DNA from: Sedimentisphaerales bacterium
Lineage (GTDB): Bacteria > Planctomycetota > Phycisphaerae > Sedimentisphaerales > SM23-30
Direction: 5' to 3'
Assembly: GCA_028281535.1 (NCBI GenBank)
Contig: JANQJS010000046.1
Location: 1 to 64,000, forward strand
Length of the DNA: 64,000 nt
The position numbers and the translations under genes were made by a program. Below the pieces are notes generated by a model. That model had not been told where the DNA came from, searched no databases, and saw only the letters and a list, made by a program, of their open reading frames with translations. Shown here piece by piece: positions 25,150-33,998 of this stretch (positions are counted from its first letter, which is position 1; each line of letters starts with the position of its first letter).

Positions 25150-26927
25150 TGGAAAATTATGTCTTCTGCAATGATCTCAACGCTGGTATTTCCATTAAAA
25201 CGGTTAATTTTTGGCTCAAAAACGAGGTCGAAGCTCTCAGCATCGACCAGTTTCTTTTCCCATTTCGCTTTGCCAAACCCAACGGCTCGGATCATGCGGC
25301 CAGGACCGAGTTGCGGATTTTCATCACTTTTTGACGCGACCATCATTTGTAAGTGATCACCTTTTTTGCCCATGGTTTTGGGTGGGCTTGCCAACTTCAA
25401 ATCTTTGGCAACTAACAAGACGTGAGGATTACCCTGGCCAAATGGGGCTAGTCGATCAATCATTTCCACCATCTTAATGTCGAGCTGTCTGATGGTTGCT
25501 TCAGCGTCAATGTGAATTGTTCGAACTAGTTTTTCTTCTAAGATAGAATCTTTGACATATTCATTGAACGTAGCCCGGAAAGCATCGATTTTAGAGACAT
25601 CAATTTTAATACCAGCGGCCATGTGATGGCCACCAAATTCGATCAAGTGTTCGCTGCAATGTTGTAATGCTTGATATAAATTAAATCCAGGAATCGATCT
25701 GCCGGAACCTTTCGCAACGCCATCTTCAATCGAAATCACAAAGGTTGGGCAATGGTATTTATCAACGATACGGCTGGCAACAATCCCGATGACACCGCCG
25801 TGCCAATTTTCTCCGGCTAGGACAAGGCCGTAATGTTCACCATTATCCATCCCAAGAGATTTAAATTGTTCTACCGCTTGATTTGTAATATCTTTCTCGA
25901 CCTTTTGTCTCAGTTTATTTTGGCTTTCCAGGTAAGTCGCAATTTCGCGTGCCTTGAGTGGATTGCTTTTGGTAAATAGATCAATCGCTAATCGTGCATG
26001 TCCCATTCTACCCGCTGCATTTAATCTTGGTGCCAGCTTAAATCCGATGTCGGTGCTATCGATTTTCTCGCCATCCAAGCCGCATGCTTGAACCAATGCT
26101 GCTACACCGACATTTTCACTATGAGCTAAACCTGATAGGCCAAACCGGGTAAGAACACGATTTTCACCGATCAGGGGGACGACATCAGCAATTGTGCCAA
26201 GCGCGACCAGGCTTGTAGCGTTTACCAGAAATTGGCGAAATTCAGGGGAGACTTTTTGGTGTCCGGAAAATTCCTGAGCGATCGCCCAGGCCAATTTAAA
26301 TGCAACGGCCGCACCACATAAATTCTGGTTAGGATAATCCTGGCCTTCAAGCCCGGGATGAACGATGGCAAAAGCTTCAGGTAGTTGGTCTGCCATTTGA
26401 TGGTGATCGGTAATAATTAAATCGATACCACACTCTTTGGCAACTTGAGCTTCGTGAACTGCGGATATGCCACAGTCGACAGTAATCATTACGTCAACGC
26501 CTTCTGAGGCAAGTTGTTTGATGGCCTCTTCGTTGAGCCCATAGCCTTCATCGATGCGATGGGGTACATAGTATTCGACTTCTTTGCCGGCCAGTTTCAA
26601 ACAGTGCCAGAGAATACTCACGCCGGTGATGCCATCGACATCATAATCGCCATAGATCATAATTCGCTCATCGCCAGCGATCGCTTTGCGAATCCTCTTG
26701 ACGGCTTTTTCAACGCCAATCAGGCGAGCTGGTTCGACCAGATCACTGAGGGATGGCTGTAAAAATTTCTGCACTTCCTTGGGATCGGTGATGCCACGAT
26801 TGTATAGGAGTTGGATAATAATTTCTGGAATGGATAATTTTTCAGCGAGTTGTTGACGCTCTGGCCAAAAGGGTTTGACGTCCCACTCACTCTTGGCAAT
26901 GTTTTTCTTAATTCTCAATTTTGCCAT
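25146..26927 (-). CDS. recJ: Single-stranded-DNA exonuclease RecJ
   Basis: 593 residues; 5'-3' exonuclease acting in recombination and repair. DHH phosphoesterase motifs are present: YGDYDVDG, ITVDCG, IITDHHQ and the DHHA1 motif GGHHMAAG, followed by the OB-like C-terminal domain with the characteristic FGQGNP. Length matches typical RecJ (about 570-600). I use ATG 26927 (MAKLRIKKN) since GGA 7 nt upstream gives better spacing than the ATG at 26939. The gene ends inside the trp promoter, so transcription of recJ could feed into the trp leader. Confidence 0.96.
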   Translation of the reverse strand: MAKLRIKKNIAKSEWDVKPFWPERQQLAEKLSIPEIIIQLLYNRGITDPKEVQKFLQPSLSDLVEPARLIGVEKAVKRIRKAIAGDERIMIYGDYDVDGITGVSILWHCLKLAGKEVEYYVPHRIDEGYGLNEEAIKQLASEGVDVMITVDCGISAVHEAQVAKECGIDLIITDHHQMADQLPEAFAIVHPGLEGQDYPNQNLCGAAVAFKLAWAIAQEFSGHQKVSPEFRQFLVNATSLVALGTIADVVPLIGENRVLTRFGLSGLAHSENVGVAALVQACGLDGEKIDSTDIGFKLAPRLNAAGRMGHARLAIDLFTKSNPLKAREIATYLESQNKLRQKVEKDITNQAVEQFKSLGMDNGEHYGLVLAGENWHGGVIGIVASRIVDKYHCPTFVISIEDGVAKGSGRSIPGFNLYQALQHCSEHLIEFGGHHMAAGIKIDVSKIDAFRATFNEYVKDSILEEKLVRTIHIDAEATIRQLDIKMVEMIDRLAPFGQGNPHVLLVAKDLKLASPPKTMGKKGDHLQMMVASKSDENPQLGPGRMIRAVGFGKAKWEKKLVDAESFDLVFEPKINRFNGNTSVEIIAEDIIFH

Positions 26928-27036
26928 GAAGGAATCCATTCCAAAGATTTTATTTAGTTTTGACAGGATTTATAAGATGGACAAGATGGTATTAATATTT
27001 AAATCCAGTCGATCTTGTTGATCCTGCCAAACGCAT

Positions 27037-27825
27037 TTAATTAAAATAATTAACGGCATTTTCAAATAAACTTAAGCCGTCAGCTTTTTCGATTTTGTTT
27101 CGTGTCCATTGCGGATGATGCGTTGGATGAATATTTCGTTCTGGGTGGGGCATCAAACCTAAGATGCGTCCAGTCTCATCGCATAGACCTGCAATATGAT
27201 CCGTCGACCCGTTTGGATTGACTGGATAATCACCTGGGTTGCCGTCAGCATCTACATAGCGAAACGCGATCTGTTGATTACCGACAATCATTTGCTGCAA
27301 GCCTTCATTGGCAAAGCAAACTTTCCCTTCGCCATGAGCAATGGGTAGATAGATACGTTGTCCAGGGTTGATGAAAACACATTTGTTAGTGCCTGGTTCA
27401 AGATAGACCCAGCGATCTTCAAATTTTCCAGAATCATTATACGTTATTGTTGCTTGTTGCAGCTGACCATTCAGACCCGTCGCGGCATTGTCGACGCCAG
27501 GTAGCAATCCAGCTTTCATCAATATCTGAAAACCATTACAAATACCCAGCACTAATTTATCTTGATCCACAAAGGTTTGGATTTGTTCTTTGAGATGATG
27601 GATCAGTTGCCCGGCCAGAATTTTACCCGCGGCAATATCATCACCATAACTAAACCCACCCGGCAGAGCCAGAATCTGGAAATTTTTCATCAAATTGGGC
27701 TCTTTGATCAAACGATTCACATGAATCGCTTCAGTCTTAGCACCCGCTTGCTCAAAGGCATAAGCGGTCTCTTCATCACAATTCGTTCCAGCAGTTCTTA
27801 AGATCAATACATTTGGTTGTGTCAT
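27037..27825 (-). CDS. purQ: FGAM synthase glutaminase subunit PurQ
   Basis: 262 residues; supplies ammonia from glutamine to PurL in step 4 of purine synthesis. The start MTQPNVLILRTAGTNCDEE is diagnostic. GGFSYGDDIAAG, the nucleophile motif LGICNGFQ and the C-terminal PHPERN are present. The start at 27825 follows homology; a frame 39 codons longer exists but has no PurQ-like sequence. A predicted promoter at 27932-27959 serves it. Its partner purL lies 6 kb away, on the same strand, beyond an oppositely oriented giant gene. Confidence 0.95.
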   Translation of the reverse strand: MTQPNVLILRTAGTNCDEETAYAFEQAGAKTEAIHVNRLIKEPNLMKNFQILALPGGFSYGDDIAAGKILAGQLIHHLKEQIQTFVDQDKLVLGICNGFQILMKAGLLPGVDNAATGLNGQLQQATITYNDSGKFEDRWVYLEPGTNKCVFINPGQRIYLPIAHGEGKVCFANEGLQQMIVGNQQIAFRYVDADGNPGDYPVNPNGSTDHIAGLCDETGRILGLMPHPERNIHPTHHPQWTRNKIEKADGLSLFENAVNYFN

Positions 27826-27931
27826 TTTAAATTCTTCTAATTGCCTTTTTAAGCCCAGGTCCGAAGGATTGATAGGGCGATACAGAGTTTCAGCAGGGTT
27901 GCTGTTGACATAAATACTCTCTAAACACCCA

Positions 27932-27959
27932 TTTATATGCAACTTGGTTGTAAAAACAA
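27932..27959 (-). promoter_or_regulatory. Probable purQ promoter
   Basis: On the minus strand TTGTTT (27954-27959), a 16-bp spacer and TATAAA (27932-27937), giving a leader of about 100 nt before purQ. Only a fair match. Confidence 0.4.
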
Positions 27960-28122
27960 GGCCATTTTCCTTATTTTTTTCAAAATACTAATATTTATGA
28001 AAATCCACTTTAAACTGGATAAAAATTGCGATCCATTTATAATGATATTAAGTTTGAGATGGTTACTTTTTGGGGCAGCCCCATTCCTTAGTACAATAGA
28101 AAATGAAAGGTCGGAATGATTC

Positions 28123-31100
28123 ATGAATTCCAGGTTTAGCGAATTATCAAAAGTTAATTTATGTATTTTTCAGTACTTAACAATTCTTTTTCTTTTATCT
28201 TTATCTCCCAACTCTTTGCTGGCTCAATATGGCGGCGGTAGTGGGACCGAGCAAGATCCTTATGTCATCAATACTGCTGCGCATCTCAATAATATTGGTG
28301 TGAATCCACTTGATTGGGATAAGCATTTTATCTTGATGAGCGATATCGACTTATCTGGCTATGATGGTCAAGATGGGAATCCAATTTTCAATCGAATTGG
28401 TGAAAGTTCCATTCATCCATTTAAAGGAACCTTTGATGGTAATGGTTTTATTATTAGTCATTTTCAATATACGGGTGAGCTCAGAAACTTTTTAGGTTTA
28501 TTTGGTTCGATTGATTATCCCGCATTGTTACGTGATATTCATCTTAGAAATGTATTGGTTGATTCTACCAGTACTGCAAGTCAGTATGTAGGTGGTTTGG
28601 TGGGATATAATTATCGAGGAGTTGTAAAGAATTGCACTGTTTCTGGAAGTGTGAATGGATCTACTAGTGTAGGAGGTATTATTGGCGACCAAAGATCTGC
28701 TAAGCTAATTCGTTGTTCTTTTGATGGCGTAGTGACGGGGTCTTCCAACGTGGGTGGCTTGATTGGTGTCGAATCAAATTCCAGAATTGAATGTTGTCGA
28801 TCTACTGGCACCGTTTCCGCTTCTAATTATTTTGGAGGAGCAATCGGGCAATCATGGCATGGGCATATTTTAAATTCTTCCAGTTCAAGTCTTACTGAAA
28901 GAATAAATGTTTCATTCGGAGCCTATTATCCAGCTGGTGGTTTTGTTGGAGCTAAACATGGAGGAAGCATAGCGAATTGTTATGCAGCCGGGAATGTCAA
29001 TAGTATTAATAGAGTCGGTGGTTTTATTGGAAGAGCCTCGACAGCCGTTACGATAGATAATTGTTATTCAACAGGATTCGTGACATCAGATACCCCATCT
29101 TCAACGGGAGGTTTTGTTGGTTCCATAGATGAAGGAGAGATCGTTGCTTGTTTTTATAACAGTGAGACATCAGGGCAGATCGTTGGAGTTGGTGAAAATA
29201 TTAATGGGAGCGTCAATATTTTAGCAGAAACAACAGCAAACATGAAAATTGCTGCTACCTATATTAATCAAGGGTGGGATTTTAGTACTGTCTGGACGAA
29301 TAATGATGGCGTAACTTACCCTTCTCATCTAAGTCTACCTGATTTAGTGATTCAAAATGAGATTGAAGATTTTCTCATTCAAGCAGGTGAACCAACAGAG
29401 TTTACTTTTGATATTTACAACGCTGGAAAAGTAAACGTGGATCATGTAGACGGGATTTTAGTTAGCCTCTACCAATCTAATACAAATATTGCGGATTGGG
29501 ATACCTTGGAGCCTAATTATATTATAGATCAAAAAGAGTTTACTTCTTTAGATTTTGATCGAATACTGCCTGAAACCTTTTTGGTAACTACTTCTGAATT
29601 TTCAGGTGAAACATATTATCGAATTAAAGTCGACGGTGACGACGTGATAGAGGAAAGCCATGAAGATAATAATTGGTCGGATGTTATTACGATTACGACA
29701 TTTATTCACGATCAATATGAACCTGATGATTCTTACTTAGATGCTGCAGAAATTGATATCGATGGCACGGTTCAATTGCATAGCTTTGATCCTGTGGGGG
29801 ATGAAGATTGGGTAAAATTTACACTTAATGAAAAGTCTTCCATTGTTATCGAATTGATTGATGATGATAGCCAATTTAATCTTTATATGAGATTATATGC
29901 TTCAGATGCTGAGACTGTTCTTAAGAATGGTGTTTTCGCCAGCGGCTATAATCAAGCACATATAAAAGCTGTGTTAGAAGCAGGGACGTATTATGTCAAA
30001 ACGAATGAAAATGGTCATGATCAGACCGTTGATGAATATGGTATATACGTTAAGGCAACGCCTTACATGCCTGATTTGCAAATAAAACATTCTACCAGAG
30101 GTTATAATGGTGCTACGCCAGGCCAAACCGTTAATCTGCAATTACGGGTAACAAATTTTGCTATTGCCAGTGCAACGGAATTTAGTACGCAAGTATTTTT
30201 AGCTGATAGCCCTGATGCTGACTGGGATTCATTAGAGCCTAATGCCATGATCGGGCAGTATGATAATAGTGCTTTACCAGGAACAGGGGAATTATATCAA
30301 AACAACTTTGAATCATTTGTTATTCCAATAACGGCACCGCTGGAGGATGGAATTTATTATTATCGTGCTAAAACGGATGTGTTTGATGAAGTCGAAGAGC
30401 TGGATGAGAATAACAATTGGACAAATGTTGGGGTTCTGCGTATTGGAGTTTCTTACTCCTTTGGTGGTGGAAGTGGCACGCCTGAAGATCCCTATCAAAT
30501 ATGGACACCATTGCAGTTAAATATGATTGAGCCCACATTTTCCTTATCGAGACATTTTATTCAAATGGCGGATTTGGATTTATCTGAATATGATGGCTCA
30601 AAATTTAACAAAATTCCAAAATATTCTACCCATAGTTCATTTACTGGTTCGTATAACGGTAATGGATATGTAATTGATAATTTTAACTGGGGAGAATCTG
30701 GAGAAAACATCGGAATATTTAGTAGTCTATACAATGCTGAAATAAAAAATGTCACTTTGACCAATGTTGATGTTCATGGTTTCAGATATGTTGGCTCATT
30801 AGTCGGGAAGGCGACAAATAGTGTGATTCAAAATTGCTCCGTTGATGGTGTTGTTCGAAGCGGTGATGCATTTAATGATTTTTATATTAATGCATATACA
30901 GTCGGTGGATTAGTTGGGCGATCTAGCAATTCGCAAATAAATTATTGTCACGCAAATGTCCTGGTTGAAGGTCAAGAAGAAGTAGGTGGTTTGGTGGGGG
31001 TCTGTTCAAATACACAAATAAATTTATGTAAAGTTGAAGGCCAGCTGTTTGGAATTTCTAAACTTGGAGGGCTGGTTGGGGTTAATTCAAATAATAGCCA

Positions 31101-33981
31101 GATAGTAGATTGTATCGCAAATGTAGACGTGACAGAAACAAGTTCCATTAATGAAATATCTGGCGGATTTGCAGGAGGAAATATTAGTGGCAGCCAGATT
31201 TCTAATTGTTTTTCTACTGGCAATGTCTATGCTCAGAGCGCACAAACCGGCGGTTTTTGTGGATATAACGATAGTCTAATTTCAAATTCTTATACGATGA
31301 GTATGGTGGATGGCGTTGATCATGTAGGTGGATTTGTGGGTAACAATGATGTTAATGGTTCGATCACTTATTGTTATAATGCCAATTTAATCACTGCTAC
31401 TGGCACTGACGTTGGAGGATTTGTGGGTCGCAACAGTGGAAATATCACCCAATGTTTCTGGGATATGGATCTAACAGTTCAAACGGATACTGCGGGTAAT
31501 ATTATCTCTGGTACTATCACTGGTTCTGGCTTGAATACAGGGTTTCTGCAAACGCAAAGCACTTTTTCTGATGTTGGTTGGGATTTTACAAACATTTGGA
31601 CGATTGCTGAAGGGCTTGATTATCCACGCCATATTGAAGAGTCTGATTTGGTAGTTCTTGATTTGCTTGATAGGGAGGTTCTTCCTAGTGAACAATTTAC
31701 TTTGCATATTCCAATTGCGAATAATGGCAATGGACTTGCTGAAAGTAATCCTGGTTTTATAACAAAAGTATATCGCTCAACTGATTCATTGGTAGATTGG
31801 GATTCCTTGAATGATTCAGAGGTAGTTGCAGAATTTAGTTTGTCTGAACTCGCTTGTGGAGCGTTGCATGTTCAGCAGGTTGATATCATTGGAGCTGCAA
31901 TACCTGGTAGTGTAACCTATTACAGAATAAAAACGGATGCAAGTGATGATGTTTTTGAGGAAAATGAAACGAATAATTGGGGTAATATCATTACCGTTGA
32001 GACGGGTGGCCCTGATTTGGTGGCTTATATAGATCATCAGGATTTCCTAAAAGTTGGAGATGAATATACTCTCAATGTCACTCTCACAAATAATGGTATC
32101 ATTGAATCACCTGGATTTACGGCAAAGTTATTTGTTTCTCAGGTTTTAGATGTAGATTGGGATGCATTAGATGGGTCGGCTTTGGTTTCATCGATTTCTG
32201 TAGGTCCATTAGCTCCAGGTGAATCATATACACAGGCGATAAATTTAACAGCCCCTTTAACCCCTGGCAACCTGTTTTATCGTGCTCTAGCTGACTCGAA
32301 TGAAGACGTCTTTGAAAAAGATGAAACCAATAATTGGAGTTTTGTAAGACGGGTTAGTTTTGGTGCTTCAGATTTAGTTATTTCGCATTCAGGTGATTCG
32401 TTTTATGCAACAACAGAGTCCACGATTACTCTCGATTTCCGACTAATAAATAATAAAAGAATTGATGCCTCAGAAACATTTATTGTTGATTTATATCTTG
32501 CTGATCAAGTAGTCACAGATTGGAATAGTTTAGATCCTAATACAATCATTGATAGCTTTGAAGTAACAGGGCTAGAGGGTTACGGAACATTATTTGAAAC
32601 CTATACGATTAATCTACCAGCAGAGCCTGGTGTTTATTATTTTCGTGCCGAAATTGATTCCATCAATAATGTTATAGAAGAAGATGAAACGAATAATTGG
32701 TCTGAAGTTATTTCTATAGCTGTTAATTATAATTATGGTGGTGGCAGTGGTGATCCGAATGATCCATATCAAATATGGAATTCTGACCAGATGTATAATT
32801 TATCTCAAATTAGAACTGACTGGGATAAGTCATTTATTCTAATGGAGCATATCGATCTTGCATTATTTGATGGTCTTGAGGATCGACCTGCGATGCAGCC
32901 CATCGGTGGTGGCGATACAGAGCAATCTTTTACTGGCATGTTTGAAGGAAATCACAAAACAATATCCAATTTGACTATGATTTATGAGGATTATGGAGAC
33001 CGAGTTGCTTTATTTGGTTTTATAAATAATAATGCAGAGATAAAAAACTTAGGACTGAAGGATGTTTATATTTATGTCCCTGATGGGTATGTAGTTGGCG
33101 GGCTTGTTGCCTGGTGTGGACAAGGTGGACAATCTGCGATGATTTCAAATTGTTATGTGACAGGAACGATACTAGGTGATGACTTTGTTGGTGGGCTTGT
33201 CGCTCGCGTTAATAGATTCTCAACGGTTTATCGCTGTTATGCTGATGTTAATATTATTATACCTGAAGATACCTACAAAGAAAATATTGGGTGTTTTACT
33301 GGATGGTGTAATGGTGTAATTAGCGAAAGTTTTTCTAGAGGGTCTATTACAGGTTCACCTGCTTATGTCGTAGGTGTTGGAGGGTTTGTAGGTGGTATGA
33401 CTGGGCCTTGGGGGCAAATCGATAATTGCTACTCTAAAGCCATCATTGATCTTAATTATTCAACAGGCTACTTCCAGGGGATTGGTGGATTTGTTGGTAA
33501 GGGAGGCTATGATGATGAAAGAAGTCAATTGATCAACTGCTATTCGACTGGAGCCGTAAGTGTTCAAGGGGAAGATCTATTGTCTGTAGGAGGATTCTCA
33601 GGAAGTGAACTCGATGCAACAAATTGTTTTTGGGATCTTGAATCATCTGAACTAACCGAAAGTGCTAATGGAGAAGCTAAGACGACCGGGCAAATGCAAA
33701 TGAAAGACACCTTTGTGGATGCTGGTTGGTTATTTAAACAAGGACGAGTGCCTTCAGAGGGGCAAGCATGGGAAATTTGTGATACCGAGAGTTATCCAAA
33801 ACTTGTATGGCAAAAAGCAATTAATGGTGATTTTGGTTGTCCAGACGGCATTGATTTGTTGGACTTAATCTTTTTCGCTGATGGCTGGTTGTCAACCAGA
33901 CCAAAGTATGATCTTAACAATGATGGAATTGCTAATATCGTTGATTTTAGTATTTTATCATCGAATTGGATGAATAACTAA
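28123..33981 (+). CDS. Giant secreted GLUG/CARDB protein with C-terminal dockerin
   Basis: 1952 residues with a signal peptide ending near SLLAQ. Three GLUG-repeat blocks each open with a GGGSG..DPY motif, near residues 37, 779 and 1536, and contain many GGLVG/GGFVG repeats of a right-handed beta-helix. CARDB domains follow near 406, 650, 1174, 1297 and 1416 (each with DWD(S/A)L and ETNNW motifs). A PPC-like domain lies near 531 (YEPDDSYLDAAEI, DEDWVKF). The end is a dockerin pair (about 1899-1952, DLNNDGIANIVDFSIL). The layout fits an adhesin or surface scaffold; the ligand is unknown. It is convergent with purL (17 bp apart) and divergent from purQ. Confidence 0.9.
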   Translation: MNSRFSELSKVNLCIFQYLTILFLLSLSPNSLLAQYGGGSGTEQDPYVINTAAHLNNIGVNPLDWDKHFILMSDIDLSGYDGQDGNPIFNRIGESSIHPFKGTFDGNGFIISHFQYTGELRNFLGLFGSIDYPALLRDIHLRNVLVDSTSTASQYVGGLVGYNYRGVVKNCTVSGSVNGSTSVGGIIGDQRSAKLIRCSFDGVVTGSSNVGGLIGVESNSRIECCRSTGTVSASNYFGGAIGQSWHGHILNSSSSSLTERINVSFGAYYPAGGFVGAKHGGSIANCYAAGNVNSINRVGGFIGRASTAVTIDNCYSTGFVTSDTPSSTGGFVGSIDEGEIVACFYNSETSGQIVGVGENINGSVNILAETTANMKIAATYINQGWDFSTVWTNNDGVTYPSHLSLPDLVIQNEIEDFLIQAGEPTEFTFDIYNAGKVNVDHVDGILVSLYQSNTNIADWDTLEPNYIIDQKEFTSLDFDRILPETFLVTTSEFSGETYYRIKVDGDDVIEESHEDNNWSDVITITTFIHDQYEPDDSYLDAAEIDIDGTVQLHSFDPVGDEDWVKFTLNEKSSIVIELIDDDSQFNLYMRLYASDAETVLKNGVFASGYNQAHIKAVLEAGTYYVKTNENGHDQTVDEYGIYVKATPYMPDLQIKHSTRGYNGATPGQTVNLQLRVTNFAIASATEFSTQVFLADSPDADWDSLEPNAMIGQYDNSALPGTGELYQNNFESFVIPITAPLEDGIYYYRAKTDVFDEVEELDENNNWTNVGVLRIGVSYSFGGGSGTPEDPYQIWTPLQLNMIEPTFSLSRHFIQMADLDLSEYDGSKFNKIPKYSTHSSFTGSYNGNGYVIDNFNWGESGENIGIFSSLYNAEIKNVTLTNVDVHGFRYVGSLVGKATNSVIQNCSVDGVVRSGDAFNDFYINAYTVGGLVGRSSNSQINYCHANVLVEGQEEVGGLVGVCSNTQINLCKVEGQLFGISKLGGLVGVNSNNSQIVDCIANVDVTETSSINEISGGFAGGNISGSQISNCFSTGNVYAQSAQTGGFCGYNDSLISNSYTMSMVDGVDHVGGFVGNNDVNGSITYCYNANLITATGTDVGGFVGRNSGNITQCFWDMDLTVQTDTAGNIISGTITGSGLNTGFLQTQSTFSDVGWDFTNIWTIAEGLDYPRHIEESDLVVLDLLDREVLPSEQFTLHIPIANNGNGLAESNPGFITKVYRSTDSLVDWDSLNDSEVVAEFSLSELACGALHVQQVDIIGAAIPGSVTYYRIKTDASDDVFEENETNNWGNIITVETGGPDLVAYIDHQDFLKVGDEYTLNVTLTNNGIIESPGFTAKLFVSQVLDVDWDALDGSALVSSISVGPLAPGESYTQAINLTAPLTPGNLFYRALADSNEDVFEKDETNNWSFVRRVSFGASDLVISHSGDSFYATTESTITLDFRLINNKRIDASETFIVDLYLADQVVTDWNSLDPNTIIDSFEVTGLEGYGTLFETYTINLPAEPGVYYFRAEIDSINNVIEEDETNNWSEVISIAVNYNYGGGSGDPNDPYQIWNSDQMYNLSQIRTDWDKSFILMEHIDLALFDGLEDRPAMQPIGGGDTEQSFTGMFEGNHKTISNLTMIYEDYGDRVALFGFINNNAEIKNLGLKDVYIYVPDGYVVGGLVAWCGQGGQSAMISNCYVTGTILGDDFVGGLVARVNRFSTVYRCYADVNIIIPEDTYKENIGCFTGWCNGVISESFSRGSITGSPAYVVGVGGFVGGMTGPWGQIDNCYSKAIIDLNYSTGYFQGIGGFVGKGGYDDERSQLINCYSTGAVSVQGEDLLSVGGFSGSELDATNCFWDLESSELTESANGEAKTTGQMQMKDTFVDAGWLFKQGRVPSEGQAWEICDTESYPKLVWQKAINGDFGCPDGIDLLDLIFFADGWLSTRPKYDLNNDGIANIVDFSILSSNWMNN

Positions 33982-33998
33982 GACAAGCGGCTAATACA

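Noticed and set aside
28123-33981. Repeated GGLVG/GGFVG coding units as a CRISPR-like or DNA repeat array
   Set aside because: The repeats are at protein level (GLUG motifs), vary at DNA level, and lie in one long open frame; no spacer-repeat pattern exists.
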